Assembly: GCF_017873175.1 (NCBI RefSeq)
Contig: NZ_JAGGJW010000015.1
Coordinates: forward strand, 124,001 to 188,000
From: Neorhizobium petrolearium
GTDB taxonomy: Bacteria; Pseudomonadota; Alphaproteobacteria; Rhizobiales; Rhizobiaceae
Length of the DNA: 64,000 bases
Reading direction: 5' to 3'
Shown in pieces: positions 52,995 to 62,440 of this stretch (position 1 is its first letter; each line of letters begins with the position of its first letter). The position numbers and the translations under genes were made by a program. The notes beneath the pieces were generated by a model. That model saw only the letters and a program-made list of their open reading frames with translations, ran no database searches and was not told the origin of the DNA.

Positions 52995-54851
52995 TCACGC
53001 CCTGTCCAGGGCCTCCAGTTCGTCGATCAGGCCTTCGATCATCGACAGGCCCTTGGACCAGAAGGACGGGTCGGTGGCATCGAGGCCGAAAGGCTTCAGA
53101 AGCTCCGAATGATGCTTGGTGCCGCCGGCTTTCAGAAGCTCGAAATACTTCTCCTGGAACCCGGGTTCCGCCTGACTGTAGACCGCATAGAGTGAATTCA
53201 CCAGGCAGTCGCCGAAGGCATAGGCGTAGACATAGAAAGGCGAGTGGATGAAGTGGGGGATATAGGTCCACCACGTTTCGTAACCTTCGGAGATCCTGAT
53301 CGCAGGCCCGAGGCTCTCACCCTGGACGGAGAGCCAGAGTTCGCCAATCTGTTCGGAGGTGAGTTCTCCTTGCTTGCGGGCCGTGTGGACCTTGCGTTCG
53401 AACTGGTAGAAGGCGATCTGGCGCACGACTGTGTTGATCATGTCCTCGACCTTCTGGGCGAGCATGGCCTTGCGTTCGCGCTTGTCCCTGGTCTCTTCCA
53501 GCAGGGCGCGGAAGGTCAGCATCTCGCCGAAGACGGAGGCGGTTTCGGCAAGCGTCAGCGGCGTCTGACACATCAGCGCCCCTTGAGCGCCCGCAAGCAC
53601 CTGATGCACGCCGTGGCCGAGCTCATGGGCGAGCGTCATCACGTCGCGCGGCTTGCCCATGTAGTTGACCAGCACGTAAGGATGGGCCGACGGCACGGTC
53701 GGGTGCGCGAAGGCGCCTGGCGCCTTGCCGGGTCGTGCCGGCGCGTCGATCCATTCCTCGTCGAAGAAACGGCCGGCAATCTCCGCCATTTCCGGCGCAA
53801 AGCCGCGATAGGCGGAAAGCACCGTCTCCTTCGCTTCGGTCCACGGGATAACAGCGGTGGGCGTTTCCGGCAGCGGCGCGTTGCGGTCCCAGAAATTCAG
53901 CTGTTCCATTCCGAGCCATTTCGCCTTCATCGCATAGTAGCGATGCGAGAGACGCGGATAGGCATCTTTCACCGCCTCGGCCAATGCATCCACCACTTCG
54001 CGCTCGACACGGTTCGCCAGATGCCGGGAGTCGGCGATGTCCTCAAAGCCACGCCAGCGGTCGGAAATCTCCTTGTCCTTGGCGAGCGTGTTGGTGATCA
54101 GCGTGAAGACGCGCAGGTTCTCGCCAAAAGTCTTCGACAGGGCCGCGGCTGCCTTGGTGCGCACCTCCGGCTCGGGCTCCTGCAGCATGTTGAGGGTCAC
54201 TTCGAGCGGCAGCTTCTCGCCGTCCACCTCGAAGCGGAGTTCTGCCATGGTTTCGTCGAACAGACGGTTGAAGGCCGCGGCCGAAGTCATGGATTTTTCG
54301 AGGAAGAGCTGTTCCAGTTTGTCCTCGAGCTGAAACGGCTTGTCCTTCCTGAGGTCGACGATCCAGGGGCGATAGTGGCCGGCGGCCGGATCGCGATCCA
54401 TGCAGGCGTCCATCAGCTTGTCGTCGATGCGGTTCAGTTCCAGTGCAAAGAACAGGAGATGGGAGGAAAGGTCGGTCAATTTTGCCTGCACGTCGCCGTA
54501 GAACTTGCCGTTCGCCGGATTCGACGTATCGGAGAAGTAGGTGAGGCCGGCATAGGAGCCGAGCTTGCCGAGCAGGTCATCGAGCGCCTCGTATTCCTTC
54601 AGCGCCTCGCCGATGCCGCCAGCGCCGGTTTTCGTCGCGGCGTCCGCCAGCTTGCCCTTCCATTTCCCCTCGAAGGCGAGCGCCAGCTTTTCCGCCTTGT
54701 CCGTGTCGGCAGTGAAGGCAGGTGAATCCTTGGCGGGATAAAGGTCCGACAATTTCCAGACCGGCAGGAGGCCAAGCGCCGGATCGGTTGCTGTAGCGCC
54801 GGCGGCCATTGCGGCAGGAATTTCGCGAAACGCGATTGCGGGGTGTTTCAT
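52995..54851 (-). CDS. pepF: Oligoendopeptidase F (M3 family)
   Basis: A 618-residue zinc peptidase. The HExxH motif is in TLAHELGHGVHQVL with the third ligand Glu in LAETASVFGEMLTF. ALGLLPVWKLSDLYPAKDSP and PYVLVNYMGKPRDVM are M3B marks. A cytoplasmic enzyme cleaving peptides of roughly 7-17 residues. It ends 9 bases before the pabB start on the same strand, so readthrough into pabB is likely. Confidence 0.94.
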   Translation of the reverse strand: MKHPAIAFREIPAAMAAGATATDPALGLLPVWKLSDLYPAKDSPAFTADTDKAEKLALAFEGKWKGKLADAATKTGAGGIGEALKEYEALDDLLGKLGSYAGLTYFSDTSNPANGKFYGDVQAKLTDLSSHLLFFALELNRIDDKLMDACMDRDPAAGHYRPWIVDLRKDKPFQLEDKLEQLFLEKSMTSAAAFNRLFDETMAELRFEVDGEKLPLEVTLNMLQEPEPEVRTKAAAALSKTFGENLRVFTLITNTLAKDKEISDRWRGFEDIADSRHLANRVEREVVDALAEAVKDAYPRLSHRYYAMKAKWLGMEQLNFWDRNAPLPETPTAVIPWTEAKETVLSAYRGFAPEMAEIAGRFFDEEWIDAPARPGKAPGAFAHPTVPSAHPYVLVNYMGKPRDVMTLAHELGHGVHQVLAGAQGALMCQTPLTLAETASVFGEMLTFRALLEETRDKRERKAMLAQKVEDMINTVVRQIAFYQFERKVHTARKQGELTSEQIGELWLSVQGESLGPAIRISEGYETWWTYIPHFIHSPFYVYAYAFGDCLVNSLYAVYSQAEPGFQEKYFELLKAGGTKHHSELLKPFGLDATDPSFWSKGLSMIEGLIDELEALDRA

Positions 54852-54987
54852 CGCCTTGTCCTCTGATTTTCGATCCGGTCGGTGATTTGTTTTCCCCGCC
54901 GTCGATTAAAATGCAAGCTTTTCTCAAAAGGGGATGTTCAAGCCTTTCTGGCACAACCTCCAGCATAACCACCCGAAAGGGAGCACG

Positions 54988-56577
54988 ATGAACGTTGCTG
55001 GGAGCCCGAGCATGACTGCGCAAATCCTCGTTGTGGATGATGATCCAATTCAGCGTCGCCTTCTGAAGAATGCCGTGGAGCGTTACGGATACGCCGCGCA
55101 TCTTGCCGAAAACGGCCTTGTCGCACTCGAGTTCCTGAAACGGACAGCCGTCGACATCAACGTTATCGTGCTCGACCTGATGATGCCGGAAATGGATGGC
55201 CTGACCTTCCTTGCCGCCATCCGCGAAGCGGGCATCGAAACACCGGTCATTGTCCAGACCGGGCAGGGCAGCATCGATTTCGTCGTGCAGGCCATGCGGG
55301 CAGGCGCCTTCGATTTTGTCGTGAAGCCGGTTTCTCCGGAACGTATAGCCACATCGATCGCCAATGCACTCAAGCTCAACCACAAGGAATCGAAAGCGCG
55401 GGGCGGTCGCCGCCACCGCCCCGGCGCCGTCGGTTTCGGCGATATCATCTCCGCGAGCCCCGACATGCTGCGGGTGATCGATCTCGCTCAGCGCGCGGCA
55501 CATTCGAACATCCCGGTGGTGCTGGAAGGCGAGTCCGGCGTCGGCAAGGAGATGATCGCCCGCGCCATCCAGTCGAACGGCGACCGGGCCGGCAAGCCGT
55601 TCATCACGGTCAATTGTGGCGCCATCCCGCACAATCTGGTGGAAAGCATCCTTTTCGGCCATGAGAAAGGCGCCTTCACCGGCGCGACCGAACGCCATAC
55701 CGGCAAGTTCGTAGAGGCGGATGGCGGCACGCTTTTCCTCGACGAGATCGGCGACCTGCCGCTCGAAGTCCAGGTGAAGCTGCTTCGCGCGGTACAGCAG
55801 GGCGAGATCGAGACCGTCGGCGCGGCGCGCGTGCAGAAGGTCAATGTCCGGCTCATCTCGGCCACCAACAAGGACCTGATCGAAGAAGTACGCGCCGGGC
55901 GCTTCCGCGAGGATCTCTACTACCGACTCAACGTCTTCCCGATCACCATCCCGGCGCTTCGCCGCCGCAAGGAGGACATTCCACATCTCGCCCGCGTTTT
56001 TGCCGAACGCTTCTCGGCGGAGCAGAAATTGCCGAAGACGCTCACTGTCGCCCCTGGCGCGCTGGCGCTGCTTACGGCCTATGACTGGCCGGGCAATATA
56101 CGCCAGCTAGAAAACGCCGTCTTTCGCGCCGTTGTGCTTGCCGAAGGCAATGAACTGACGGAAGCGGACTTCCCGCAGATCGCCGCGCAGGTTCCGGAAT
56201 TCCGGTCGGCCGAACTTGCCGCGACCGCGATTGCGCCGACGCCGGCCGCAATGTCGGACTACGCCGTGCGGGAGGCGCTCGCCGAATCACCCGTCTTCGC
56301 CAACAGCGAAAGGGCGCGCGACGCACAGCCGGATCCCAAGGCCATGCTCGCCGCCGCCTACCCGTCGACGGAAAATATCATCGTCAGTACCGATGAAGCG
56401 GGTGACGTGAGAAAACTGGCCGATGTCGAGGAGGAACTCATCCGTTTCGCGTTGAAATTCTACCGCGGCCAGATGAGCCAGGTTGCCCGCAAACTGGGCA
56501 TCGGACGTTCGACTCTCTACCGGAAACTGAAGGATTACGGCATTGACCCCGACGATCCGCTCAAGGAAGCAGCATAA
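54988..56577 (+). CDS. Sigma-54-dependent response regulator
   Basis: A 529-residue NtrC-class activator. The receiver (about 10-125) has VVDDDPIQ, the phospho-Asp in VLDLMMPEMDG and FVVKPVSPERI. The AAA+ domain has GESGVGKEMIARAI (Walker A), GHEKGAFTGATERHTGKF (the GAFTGA sigma-54 loop), GGTLFLDEIGDLP (Walker B) and YDWPGNIRQLENAV. A Fis-type helix-turn-helix ends it (MSQVARKLGIGRSTLYRKLK). AAAGGGAG precedes the ATG used. No kinase gene is adjacent, so the signal is unknown. Confidence 0.93.
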   Translation: MNVAGSPSMTAQILVVDDDPIQRRLLKNAVERYGYAAHLAENGLVALEFLKRTAVDINVIVLDLMMPEMDGLTFLAAIREAGIETPVIVQTGQGSIDFVVQAMRAGAFDFVVKPVSPERIATSIANALKLNHKESKARGGRRHRPGAVGFGDIISASPDMLRVIDLAQRAAHSNIPVVLEGESGVGKEMIARAIQSNGDRAGKPFITVNCGAIPHNLVESILFGHEKGAFTGATERHTGKFVEADGGTLFLDEIGDLPLEVQVKLLRAVQQGEIETVGAARVQKVNVRLISATNKDLIEEVRAGRFREDLYYRLNVFPITIPALRRRKEDIPHLARVFAERFSAEQKLPKTLTVAPGALALLTAYDWPGNIRQLENAVFRAVVLAEGNELTEADFPQIAAQVPEFRSAELAATAIAPTPAAMSDYAVREALAESPVFANSERARDAQPDPKAMLAAAYPSTENIIVSTDEAGDVRKLADVEEELIRFALKFYRGQMSQVARKLGIGRSTLYRKLKDYGIDPDDPLKEAA

Positions 56578-56764
56578 TCGCGTTGTATTAGCGGGAGTTA
56601 ACTTTCGCGCAAGGATGTCCTGGCACCTTTCATCAACCTCCCATTAGCCATTTGTTGACTATATGGAAGAAGGTTGTACATCTGTGGCACATTTGCCATC
56701 GTGTGACCGCATTTGACAGTCATTTGAGGCAGCGTGGGACGTTGTCGACAGGACGGGGATCGTT

Positions 56765-58630
56765 TTGCCGGATCAGTATGCAAAAGAAGCGCCTTCGGGT
56801 GAGAAGGTGCGCGGCGGCAAGGCCGGGCTTTTTAGAATTCTCGCCAGGCGCGTAGCAGCCGCTGCCCTGCTGCTCCTGGCGGCGCTGCCGGTCCTTTCCG
56901 TTTCTGTCACCGATGCTGCTGCCGAAAACAGAAGCCTGAAGCTCTACTTCGTCCATACGGGAGAAAAGGCGGTCATCACCTTCAAGCGGAACGGCCGATA
57001 TGACCAGAAGGGCCTCCAGCAGATCAACCAGCTTCTGCGCGACTGGCGCAAGAATCAGCCAACCAAGATGGACCCGAGGCTTTTTGACCTCGTCTGGGAA
57101 GTCTACCGCCGCAGCGGCGCTTCGGATTATATCCACGTCGTTTCGGCCTACCGTTCTCCGGCCACCAATGGCATGCTGCGTTCACGCTCCCGCAATACGG
57201 GTGTCGCCAAGAACAGCCAGCACATGCTTGGCAAGGCCATGGATTTCTACATTCCGGGCGTGAAGCTTTCAACGCTCAGGGGGCTCGCCATGCAGATGCA
57301 GGTGGGAGGTGTCGGTTACTATCCGAGATCGGGGTCACCCTTCGTGCATCTCGATGTCGGCGGCGTGCGCGCCTGGCCGCGCATGACGCGTCAGGAACTC
57401 GTGCAGATCTTCCCGAACGGCAAGACACTTCATCTGCCTGCCGACGGCAAGCCGCTGCCCGGTTACGAGCAGGCGCTGGCGGACTACAAGAAGCGTGTCA
57501 GCTCTAGCTCGATCCAGGTCGCCAGTACGGCGGGCGGCAGCATTCGCAGCGACGGTTCCGAACGGAAGCGTCAGCCGAACCTGCTGGCCTTCCTGTTTGG
57601 CGGCGGAGCCGACGAGGAAGAGGACAACGCGGAGAGCAGCGCGCCGGCCGTGGCAGAACGCCCGGCTCCAGCCGCGAAGGAGCCTCCGGCAGAGGCGACC
57701 ACGCCACCGGGCGTGATGGTGGCCTCCGCGTCGTCGTCAACGCCAACGCAAACGCCGGAGCAGCAGGAAATTGCCGCGCCTGTGCCGCTTTCGCGCCCGG
57801 CCTTCCGTTCGGATACGGCATCCGGCGGGCTTGCGACGGCGCTCTATTCGCCAGCGCGTAACGCGGCTCAGGAAGCGCTCGCCTTGCAGGCCTCGGCTCC
57901 GGCCAATACGCCGCAGCCGACCGGCGAGGCCTTCGCCGACCTTTCCACCTATGACATTCCGGTTCCGACACTGCTTGGGCCGCGCGGTTTGAAGGGTGAT
58001 GCCGACAACAGCATGATGACTGCATCCGTCGGTTCGATGCCGACGCCGGAAGAAGTGGCATCCATACCGCTTCCGGCCCATCGGCCAGCTCCCGCAGCAT
58101 CTCTGGCAGCGTCGGCTGCTACGTCGCAAGCAGCTGCAAAGACGGAGGCGGAACAGGAATTGACGCCTGAACTCGTCGCTGCGCTGGCTCGCAGCGTGGA
58201 ATACCAGCGCCCGTCCGTGCAGCCGATCCGGCCAGCACCGGCGCCGGTTCAAAGGCCGGTCGAAACGGCAGCCGTCTCTCCGAAGGTCATTCAGGCTTCA
58301 GCCGGCAAGGGCAGGCAGTTCGGTGACGGATTCGACGCCCCGAGGCCGCCTGTTGCCGCCTCGGCCGGCGCGCTTCCTGTACCCGCCAAAGGTGGACGCA
58401 CGAGCAGATCGGCTTCTTCGTCTGCCGGCGGTGCTCTGACGGGTGACATGCTTGCGAAATGGGCTCTTAACAACAATCGCGCCGAAGAAGCGGTTTCGAT
58501 GAAGGCGCCGCGCGTCGTCAGCCGTACGCTCAACGGCGAATATTCGGCGGCATATTCCGGCGGCGGATTCAAGCCCGTCGCCGCCATGGTCGCGATCGAT
58601 CCGAACCGCTTCAGCGGTCCAAGCGACTGA
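56765..58630 (+). CDS. DUF882 (YcbK-like, M15) exported protein with long Ala/Pro-rich tail
   Basis: A 621-residue protein. A membrane/signal segment (about 28-52) is followed by the DUF882 domain (about 55-205): LKLYFVHTGEKAVITFKRNG, HVVSAYRSPATNGML, NSQHMLGKAMDFYIPG and SPFVHLDVGGVRAWPRM, with the His-Asp-His metal ligands of M15 LD-carboxypeptidase-like enzymes. The remaining 400 residues are low-complexity Ala/Pro/Ser without a recognised domain, except a conserved-looking end (LAKWALNNNRAEEAVSMKAP). The start appears to be TTG. Predicted cell-wall hydrolase. Confidence 0.88.
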   Translation: MPDQYAKEAPSGEKVRGGKAGLFRILARRVAAAALLLLAALPVLSVSVTDAAAENRSLKLYFVHTGEKAVITFKRNGRYDQKGLQQINQLLRDWRKNQPTKMDPRLFDLVWEVYRRSGASDYIHVVSAYRSPATNGMLRSRSRNTGVAKNSQHMLGKAMDFYIPGVKLSTLRGLAMQMQVGGVGYYPRSGSPFVHLDVGGVRAWPRMTRQELVQIFPNGKTLHLPADGKPLPGYEQALADYKKRVSSSSIQVASTAGGSIRSDGSERKRQPNLLAFLFGGGADEEEDNAESSAPAVAERPAPAAKEPPAEATTPPGVMVASASSSTPTQTPEQQEIAAPVPLSRPAFRSDTASGGLATALYSPARNAAQEALALQASAPANTPQPTGEAFADLSTYDIPVPTLLGPRGLKGDADNSMMTASVGSMPTPEEVASIPLPAHRPAPAASLAASAATSQAAAKTEAEQELTPELVAALARSVEYQRPSVQPIRPAPAPVQRPVETAAVSPKVIQASAGKGRQFGDGFDAPRPPVAASAGALPVPAKGGRTSRSASSSAGGALTGDMLAKWALNNNRAEEAVSMKAPRVVSRTLNGEYSAAYSGGGFKPVAAMVAIDPNRFSGPSD

Positions 58631-58660
58631 TCGACGCCGAAGGTATCCGTGGAAACAGAA

Positions 58661-58684
58661 AACCCGCCGTTCCGGCGGGTTTTT
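58661..58684 (+). terminator. Terminator of the DUF882 gene
   Basis: AACCCGCC-GTTCC-GGCGGGTT with a following T run, 30 bases after the stop codon. Confidence 0.82.
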
Positions 58685-58707
58685 CATGGCCTTATGGCGA
58701 GCAAAAA

Positions 58708-58980
58708 TCAGGCGGCATCCTGGTCCGGTGGGCTTTCGATCATGCCGAGCGCAGCCAGGTAAGTGTCGAGGATCAGGTCCTCTTCCATGCGTTCCTGATC
58801 GTCCTTCTTGCGAAGCGCGATGACTTTCTTGAGGATCTTGGTGTCGAAGCCCATGGACTTGGCTTCGCCATAGACGTCCTTGATGTCGTCGGCGATCGTC
58901 TTCTTTTCTTCTTCCAGTCTTTCGATGCGCTCGACAAATGCGCGGAGTTGGTCGCGGGCGACGCCATGAGCATCAGACAT
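58708..58980 (-). CDS. DUF2312 protein
   Basis: A 90-residue, highly helical protein, RDQLRAFVERIERLEEEKKT, IADDIKDVYGEAKSMGFDTK and ILKKVIALRKKD, the exact pattern of DUF2312 (GapR). In Caulobacter GapR is a nucleoid-associated protein that binds overtwisted DNA ahead of forks. This protein has the family length and coiled coil, so a GapR-like role is likely. Confidence 0.92.
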   Translation of the reverse strand: MSDAHGVARDQLRAFVERIERLEEEKKTIADDIKDVYGEAKSMGFDTKILKKVIALRKKDDQERMEEDLILDTYLAALGMIESPPDQDAA

Positions 58981-59067
58981 CGGGGCCTCCTGATCGTAGA
59001 AAATATGAATGAGTGGTCGTCAACTGCCGAAAAGAGAGACCGAGGTCAAGCCAAATCCGCCCATCGA

Positions 59068-59376
59068 TCAACCATGGGCGGGCTTGTTGATGTCGAATGC
59101 GGCTTTTTGAGCATCGGTCGATTCCGTCTGGTGCAGATTCTTCCAGTCTTCGTAAGGCATGCCGTAGACGATTTCCCGGGATGCGTCCTTGGAAAGATCG
59201 ACACCCGCCTCGCTGGCCGCATCGCGATACCAGTTAGAGAGGCAGTTGCGGCAGAAGCCCGCGAGATTCATCAGGTCGATGTTCTGCACATCGGCGCGCT
59301 CGCGCAAATGCCGGACGAGACGGCGGAAGGCCGCTGCCTCGAATTCGGTCTGCTGTTCCTTGGTGAGCTCGGTCAT
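59068..59376 (-). CDS. DUF1244 protein
   Basis: A 102-residue protein: AAAFRRLVRHLRERADVQNI, DLMNLAGFCRNCLSNWY and REIVYGMPYEDWKNLHQ. The FCRNCLSNWY Cys pair and the GMPYEDWK motif define DUF1244, typical of alphaproteobacteria. Function unknown; the cysteines may bind metal. Lies 23 bases after an N-formylglutamate amidohydrolase-family gene on the same strand, so they are likely cotranscribed. Confidence 0.92.
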   Translation of the reverse strand: MTELTKEQQTEFEAAAFRRLVRHLRERADVQNIDLMNLAGFCRNCLSNWYRDAASEAGVDLSKDASREIVYGMPYEDWKNLHQTESTDAQKAAFDINKPAHG

Positions 59377-59399
59377 CGGATCGTCTCCTGATGTTCGTA

Positions 59400-60191
59400 T
59401 CAACCGGGATAGGGGCCCGTGCGTGACGGAAAGATCTTGTACTCGTGCAATGTGGGGTCGGTATTGAGGGTCTTGAAGATCGGCTCCAGCCTTTCCGCCC
59501 AGGCCGCGACCCCGGCTTCGTCGCCGATCAGGTCCTGCCGCACTTCGAGGAGAGCATGCGGCGTGCCGGACATCATGCAATGCCGGTACATCGTATCGCC
59601 CTTCAGTGCGCCGTCATAGGGCTCGTTGTCGCCGACCTCGATATCCCCCGATTGGCGCAGAAGTTCAAGAAAGGGGAGTACGGCGCGATGGTCGCTGTCC
59701 CAGAGAACTGCCGCGTGCCAGGGGCGGGGCGTGCCTTTCCAGAAAGGCGTAAAGGAATGCAGCGAGAGCACGAGCGGCGCACGGCCGGGGGCACCCGCCT
59801 TGGCGACCGTCCGTTCGACTGCGCGATGATAGGGCCGGTGATAATTGTCTAGACGAAAGTCCCATTCGGCTTCCGTGATCGGGTGATTGCCGGGAATGAT
59901 CGCGCCGTCGGAAATCTTCATGATCAGTGTCGGATCGTCTTCGCCGCGGTTCGGATCGATCAGCAGGCGGGAAAAGCAGCTCAGGACGGCGGGGACGTTC
60001 AGCATGGCGGCCAGCCTGCGCGTCAGTCCCTCGATGCCGATATCGAAGGCAATGTGTCGGTGAAACGCGCTTTCCGGCAGGCCGAGGCTGCCATAGGCGG
60101 CGGGCAGGCAGTTCATGGCATGGTCGGCCAGCAGCACCATGCCGCTGTCATAATCGCCTTCTATGATCTCGAAAGGAATGAAGTCCTGCAT
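59400..60191 (-). CDS. N-formylglutamate amidohydrolase-family protein
   Basis: A 263-residue FGase-family hydrolase. GMVLLADHAMNCLPAAYGSL, HIAFDIGIEGLTRRLA, SRLLIDPNRGEDDPTLI, RPYHRAVERTV, VLSLHSFTPFW and HALLEVRQDLI are its motifs. It is distinct from the 295-residue paralogue at 13629-14516 and belongs to the subgroup usually found beside DUF1244. Substrate unproven. Confidence 0.9.
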   Translation of the reverse strand: MQDFIPFEIIEGDYDSGMVLLADHAMNCLPAAYGSLGLPESAFHRHIAFDIGIEGLTRRLAAMLNVPAVLSCFSRLLIDPNRGEDDPTLIMKISDGAIIPGNHPITEAEWDFRLDNYHRPYHRAVERTVAKAGAPGRAPLVLSLHSFTPFWKGTPRPWHAAVLWDSDHRAVLPFLELLRQSGDIEVGDNEPYDGALKGDTMYRHCMMSGTPHALLEVRQDLIGDEAGVAAWAERLEPIFKTLNTDPTLHEYKIFPSRTGPYPG

Positions 60192-60389
60192 CGGGCGTGG
60201 GAAATAGAGGTCGTTGCGGAGATTGGGTTGATGACACGGTGAGGCGTCCGGCGCAAGCCGTCCGCCGCCCGTCGAAGATGACGATTGGCGGTGTGAAGGT
60301 TGCTTAATCGATTAGACTTTCGTTGACTTTCAGACTATGCCGCGCGAAGAAAGTGCTTCACGAATAATCATGGAGTCCTGACGGAAACC

Positions 60390-60863
60390 GTGTCGAAAAA
60401 ATCCCCCACAGCCTATCTTCGTTCTCTCGTTTCAGTTCCCGCGCTCGTCGCCATTGTGGCCGTCGGTGTGCCGCTCTTTGCGGCGGGCGCCGCGCATGCG
60501 GATTTCCGCGTCTGCAACGGCACCCAGAACCTTGTCGGCGTAGCGATCGGCTATCGCGCTGCCGAGGGCTGGACCACGGAAGGCTGGTGGCAGGTGCCGG
60601 CCTCTACCTGCGCCACGCTGATCGAGGGCGAGCTGCAGTCGCGCTACTACTATCTTTATGCCGAGGATGCGGCCCGCGGCGGCCGCTGGGCTGGCAATGT
60701 CAACATGTGCGTCGCGGAGAACGAGTTCAAGATCGTCGGCGTCAACGATTGTTTCGCCCGTGGCTTCCAGCGCATGGGCTTCAAGGAATATGACACGGGC
60801 CGTCAGGGGAGCTGGATGGTCCAGCTTTCGGATGCGCCCGGCACACAAGAAGGCCAGAATTGA
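60390..60863 (+). CDS. DUF1036 exported protein
   Basis: A 157-residue protein: signal peptide ending AAHA-D, then FRVCNGTQNLVGVAIGYRA, EGWTTEGWWQVPASTCATL, YYYLYAEDAARGG and MCVAENEFKIVGVNDC. Four Cys are spaced for two disulfides in the periplasm. The GTG start is inferred. The stop overlaps the pyk ATG (TGATG); DUF1036-pyk is a conserved rhizobial pair. Function unknown. Confidence 0.9.
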   Translation: MSKKSPTAYLRSLVSVPALVAIVAVGVPLFAAGAAHADFRVCNGTQNLVGVAIGYRAAEGWTTEGWWQVPASTCATLIEGELQSRYYYLYAEDAARGGRWAGNVNMCVAENEFKIVGVNDCFARGFQRMGFKEYDTGRQGSWMVQLSDAPGTQEGQN

Positions 60864-62302
60864 TGAGGCGCAACCGCAAAGTAAAGATCCTCGCGACGCT
60901 TGGACCGGCTTCCTCCGAGGAGGCGATGATCCAGAAGTTGCACGAGGCGGGGGCCGATCTCTTCCGCATCAACATGAGCCATGCCAGCCATGACCTGATG
61001 CGCACGCTGATTTCCCGCATCCGCTCCGTCGAGGCCAAATGCGGCCGGCCGATCGGCATCCTCTGCGATCTGCAAGGCCCGAAGTTGCGTGTCGGCAAGT
61101 TCGCCGCCGGCAAGGTGACGCTGACGCCCGGCCAGACCTTCACACTCGACAACCGCGACGAGCCTGGCGACGAGACCCGTGTCTTCCTGCCGCATCCGGA
61201 AATCCTCGAAGCCGTGAAGCCAGGTCACCGCCTGTTGATCGATGACGGCAAGCTCGCGCTGAAGGCTGAGAAGGCCGATGGAAAAAGCATCGTCTGCACG
61301 GTGATCGCCGGCACCAGCATTTCCGACCGCAAGGGCGTCAGCCTTCCAGATACGCTGCTTGGCGTCGGTGCGCTCACCGACAAGGACCGGGTCGATCTCG
61401 ATGCGGTGCTGGCAACCGATGATGTCGACTGGGTCGCGCTTTCCTTTGTTCAGCGTCCCGACGACCTTGCCGAAGTGCGCAAGATCGCCCGCGGTCGCGT
61501 CGGTATCATGTCGAAGATCGAGAAGCCCCAAGCCCTCGAGCGTATCGACGAGATCATCGAGCTTTCCGATGCGGTCATGGTGGCGCGCGGCGACCTCGGT
61601 GTCGAAATGCCGATCGAAACCGTGCCAGGCATCCAGAAGCAGCTCACGCGCGCCTGTCGCCGGGCCGGCAAGCCGGTCGTCGTCGCGACCCAGATGCTGG
61701 AATCGATGATTTCCTCGCCGGTGCCGACCCGCGCGGAAGTCTCGGACGTGTCCATCGCCGTCTTCGAAGGCGCGGATGCGGTCATGCTGTCGGCGGAATC
61801 GGCGTCCGGCCAGTATCCGGTCGAAGCCGTCTCGATGATGGCGTCGATCGCCCGAGAGGTCGAACAGGACCCGCTTTTCCCCAGCATCATCTACGCGCAA
61901 CGCGCCACGCCCGAGGCGACCGGTGCAGACGCCATCTCGCTTGCCGCCCGCCAGATCGCCGAAACGCTCAGGCTTTCGGCCATCGTCACCTATACCTCGT
62001 CGGGTACGACGGGGCTGCGTGCCTCGCGCGAGCGCCCGCAGGTGCCGATCATCGCGCTGTCGCCGATCGTCCAGACGGCACGCCGGCTTTCCGTGGTCTG
62101 GGGCATGCATTGCGTGGTCACGCATGATGCGATCGACCTCGACGACATGGTGAACCGCGCCTGCCGCATCGTCGTGTCCGAAGGGTTTGGAAATCCGGGC
62201 GATCGGATCATCATCTCGGCCGGCGTGCCGCTCGGTACGCCCGGTGCCACCAACATGCTGCGCATCGCCTATATCGGCTCCGACGGCCAGACGGGCATCT
62301 AA
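60863..62302 (+). CDS. pyk: Pyruvate kinase
   Basis: A 479-residue enzyme: KVKILATLGPASS, DLFRINMSHAS, CDLQGPKLRVGKFA, IMSKIEKPQALERIDEII (the active-site Lys), VMVARGDLGVEMPIE and PVVVATQMLESMISSP. The C-terminal domain from about 350 has the allosteric region (YTSSGTTGLRASRERP). It makes pyruvate and ATP from phosphoenolpyruvate. Translationally coupled to DUF1036 and followed by a strong terminator. Confidence 0.97.
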   Translation: MRRNRKVKILATLGPASSEEAMIQKLHEAGADLFRINMSHASHDLMRTLISRIRSVEAKCGRPIGILCDLQGPKLRVGKFAAGKVTLTPGQTFTLDNRDEPGDETRVFLPHPEILEAVKPGHRLLIDDGKLALKAEKADGKSIVCTVIAGTSISDRKGVSLPDTLLGVGALTDKDRVDLDAVLATDDVDWVALSFVQRPDDLAEVRKIARGRVGIMSKIEKPQALERIDEIIELSDAVMVARGDLGVEMPIETVPGIQKQLTRACRRAGKPVVVATQMLESMISSPVPTRAEVSDVSIAVFEGADAVMLSAESASGQYPVEAVSMMASIAREVEQDPLFPSIIYAQRATPEATGADAISLAARQIAETLRLSAIVTYTSSGTTGLRASRERPQVPIIALSPIVQTARRLSVVWGMHCVVTHDAIDLDDMVNRACRIVVSEGFGNPGDRIIISAGVPLGTPGATNMLRIAYIGSDGQTGI

Positions 62303-62340
62303 ACGGGTCCGGTCGCTGTTTTCACGCAGATCCTGTTCAA

Positions 62341-62374
62341 GAGAAACCCGCCGGGGCGACCCGGCGGGTTTCTC
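62341..62374 (+). terminator. Terminator of pyk
   Basis: GAGAAACCCGCCGGG, loop GCGA and CCCGGCGGGTTTCTC form a perfect 15-bp stem 38 bases after the stop codon. The U-tract is embedded in the stem end. Confidence 0.85.
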
Positions 62375-62386
62375 GTTCGTGCGCAT

Positions 62387-62409
62387 GAAAAGCCGCCCCG
62401 AAAGGCGGC
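62387..62409 (-). terminator. Terminator of the MFS transporter gene
   Basis: On the minus strand GCCGCC-TTTCGG-GGCGGC is followed by TTTTCATG, 32 bases beyond the stop codon. It faces the pyk terminator. Confidence 0.7.
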
Positions 62410-62440
62410 GTCGTTCTTGTCTACGATGGTCAGGACGGCC

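Noticed and set aside
53244..54725. 493-codon plus-strand ORF antisense to pepF
   Set aside because: No domain pattern; pepF has its complete zinc motif on the other strand.
60803..62386. 527-codon minus-strand ORF antisense to pyk
   Set aside because: Composition (His/Asp/Arg-rich) and position mark it as a shadow of pyruvate kinase.
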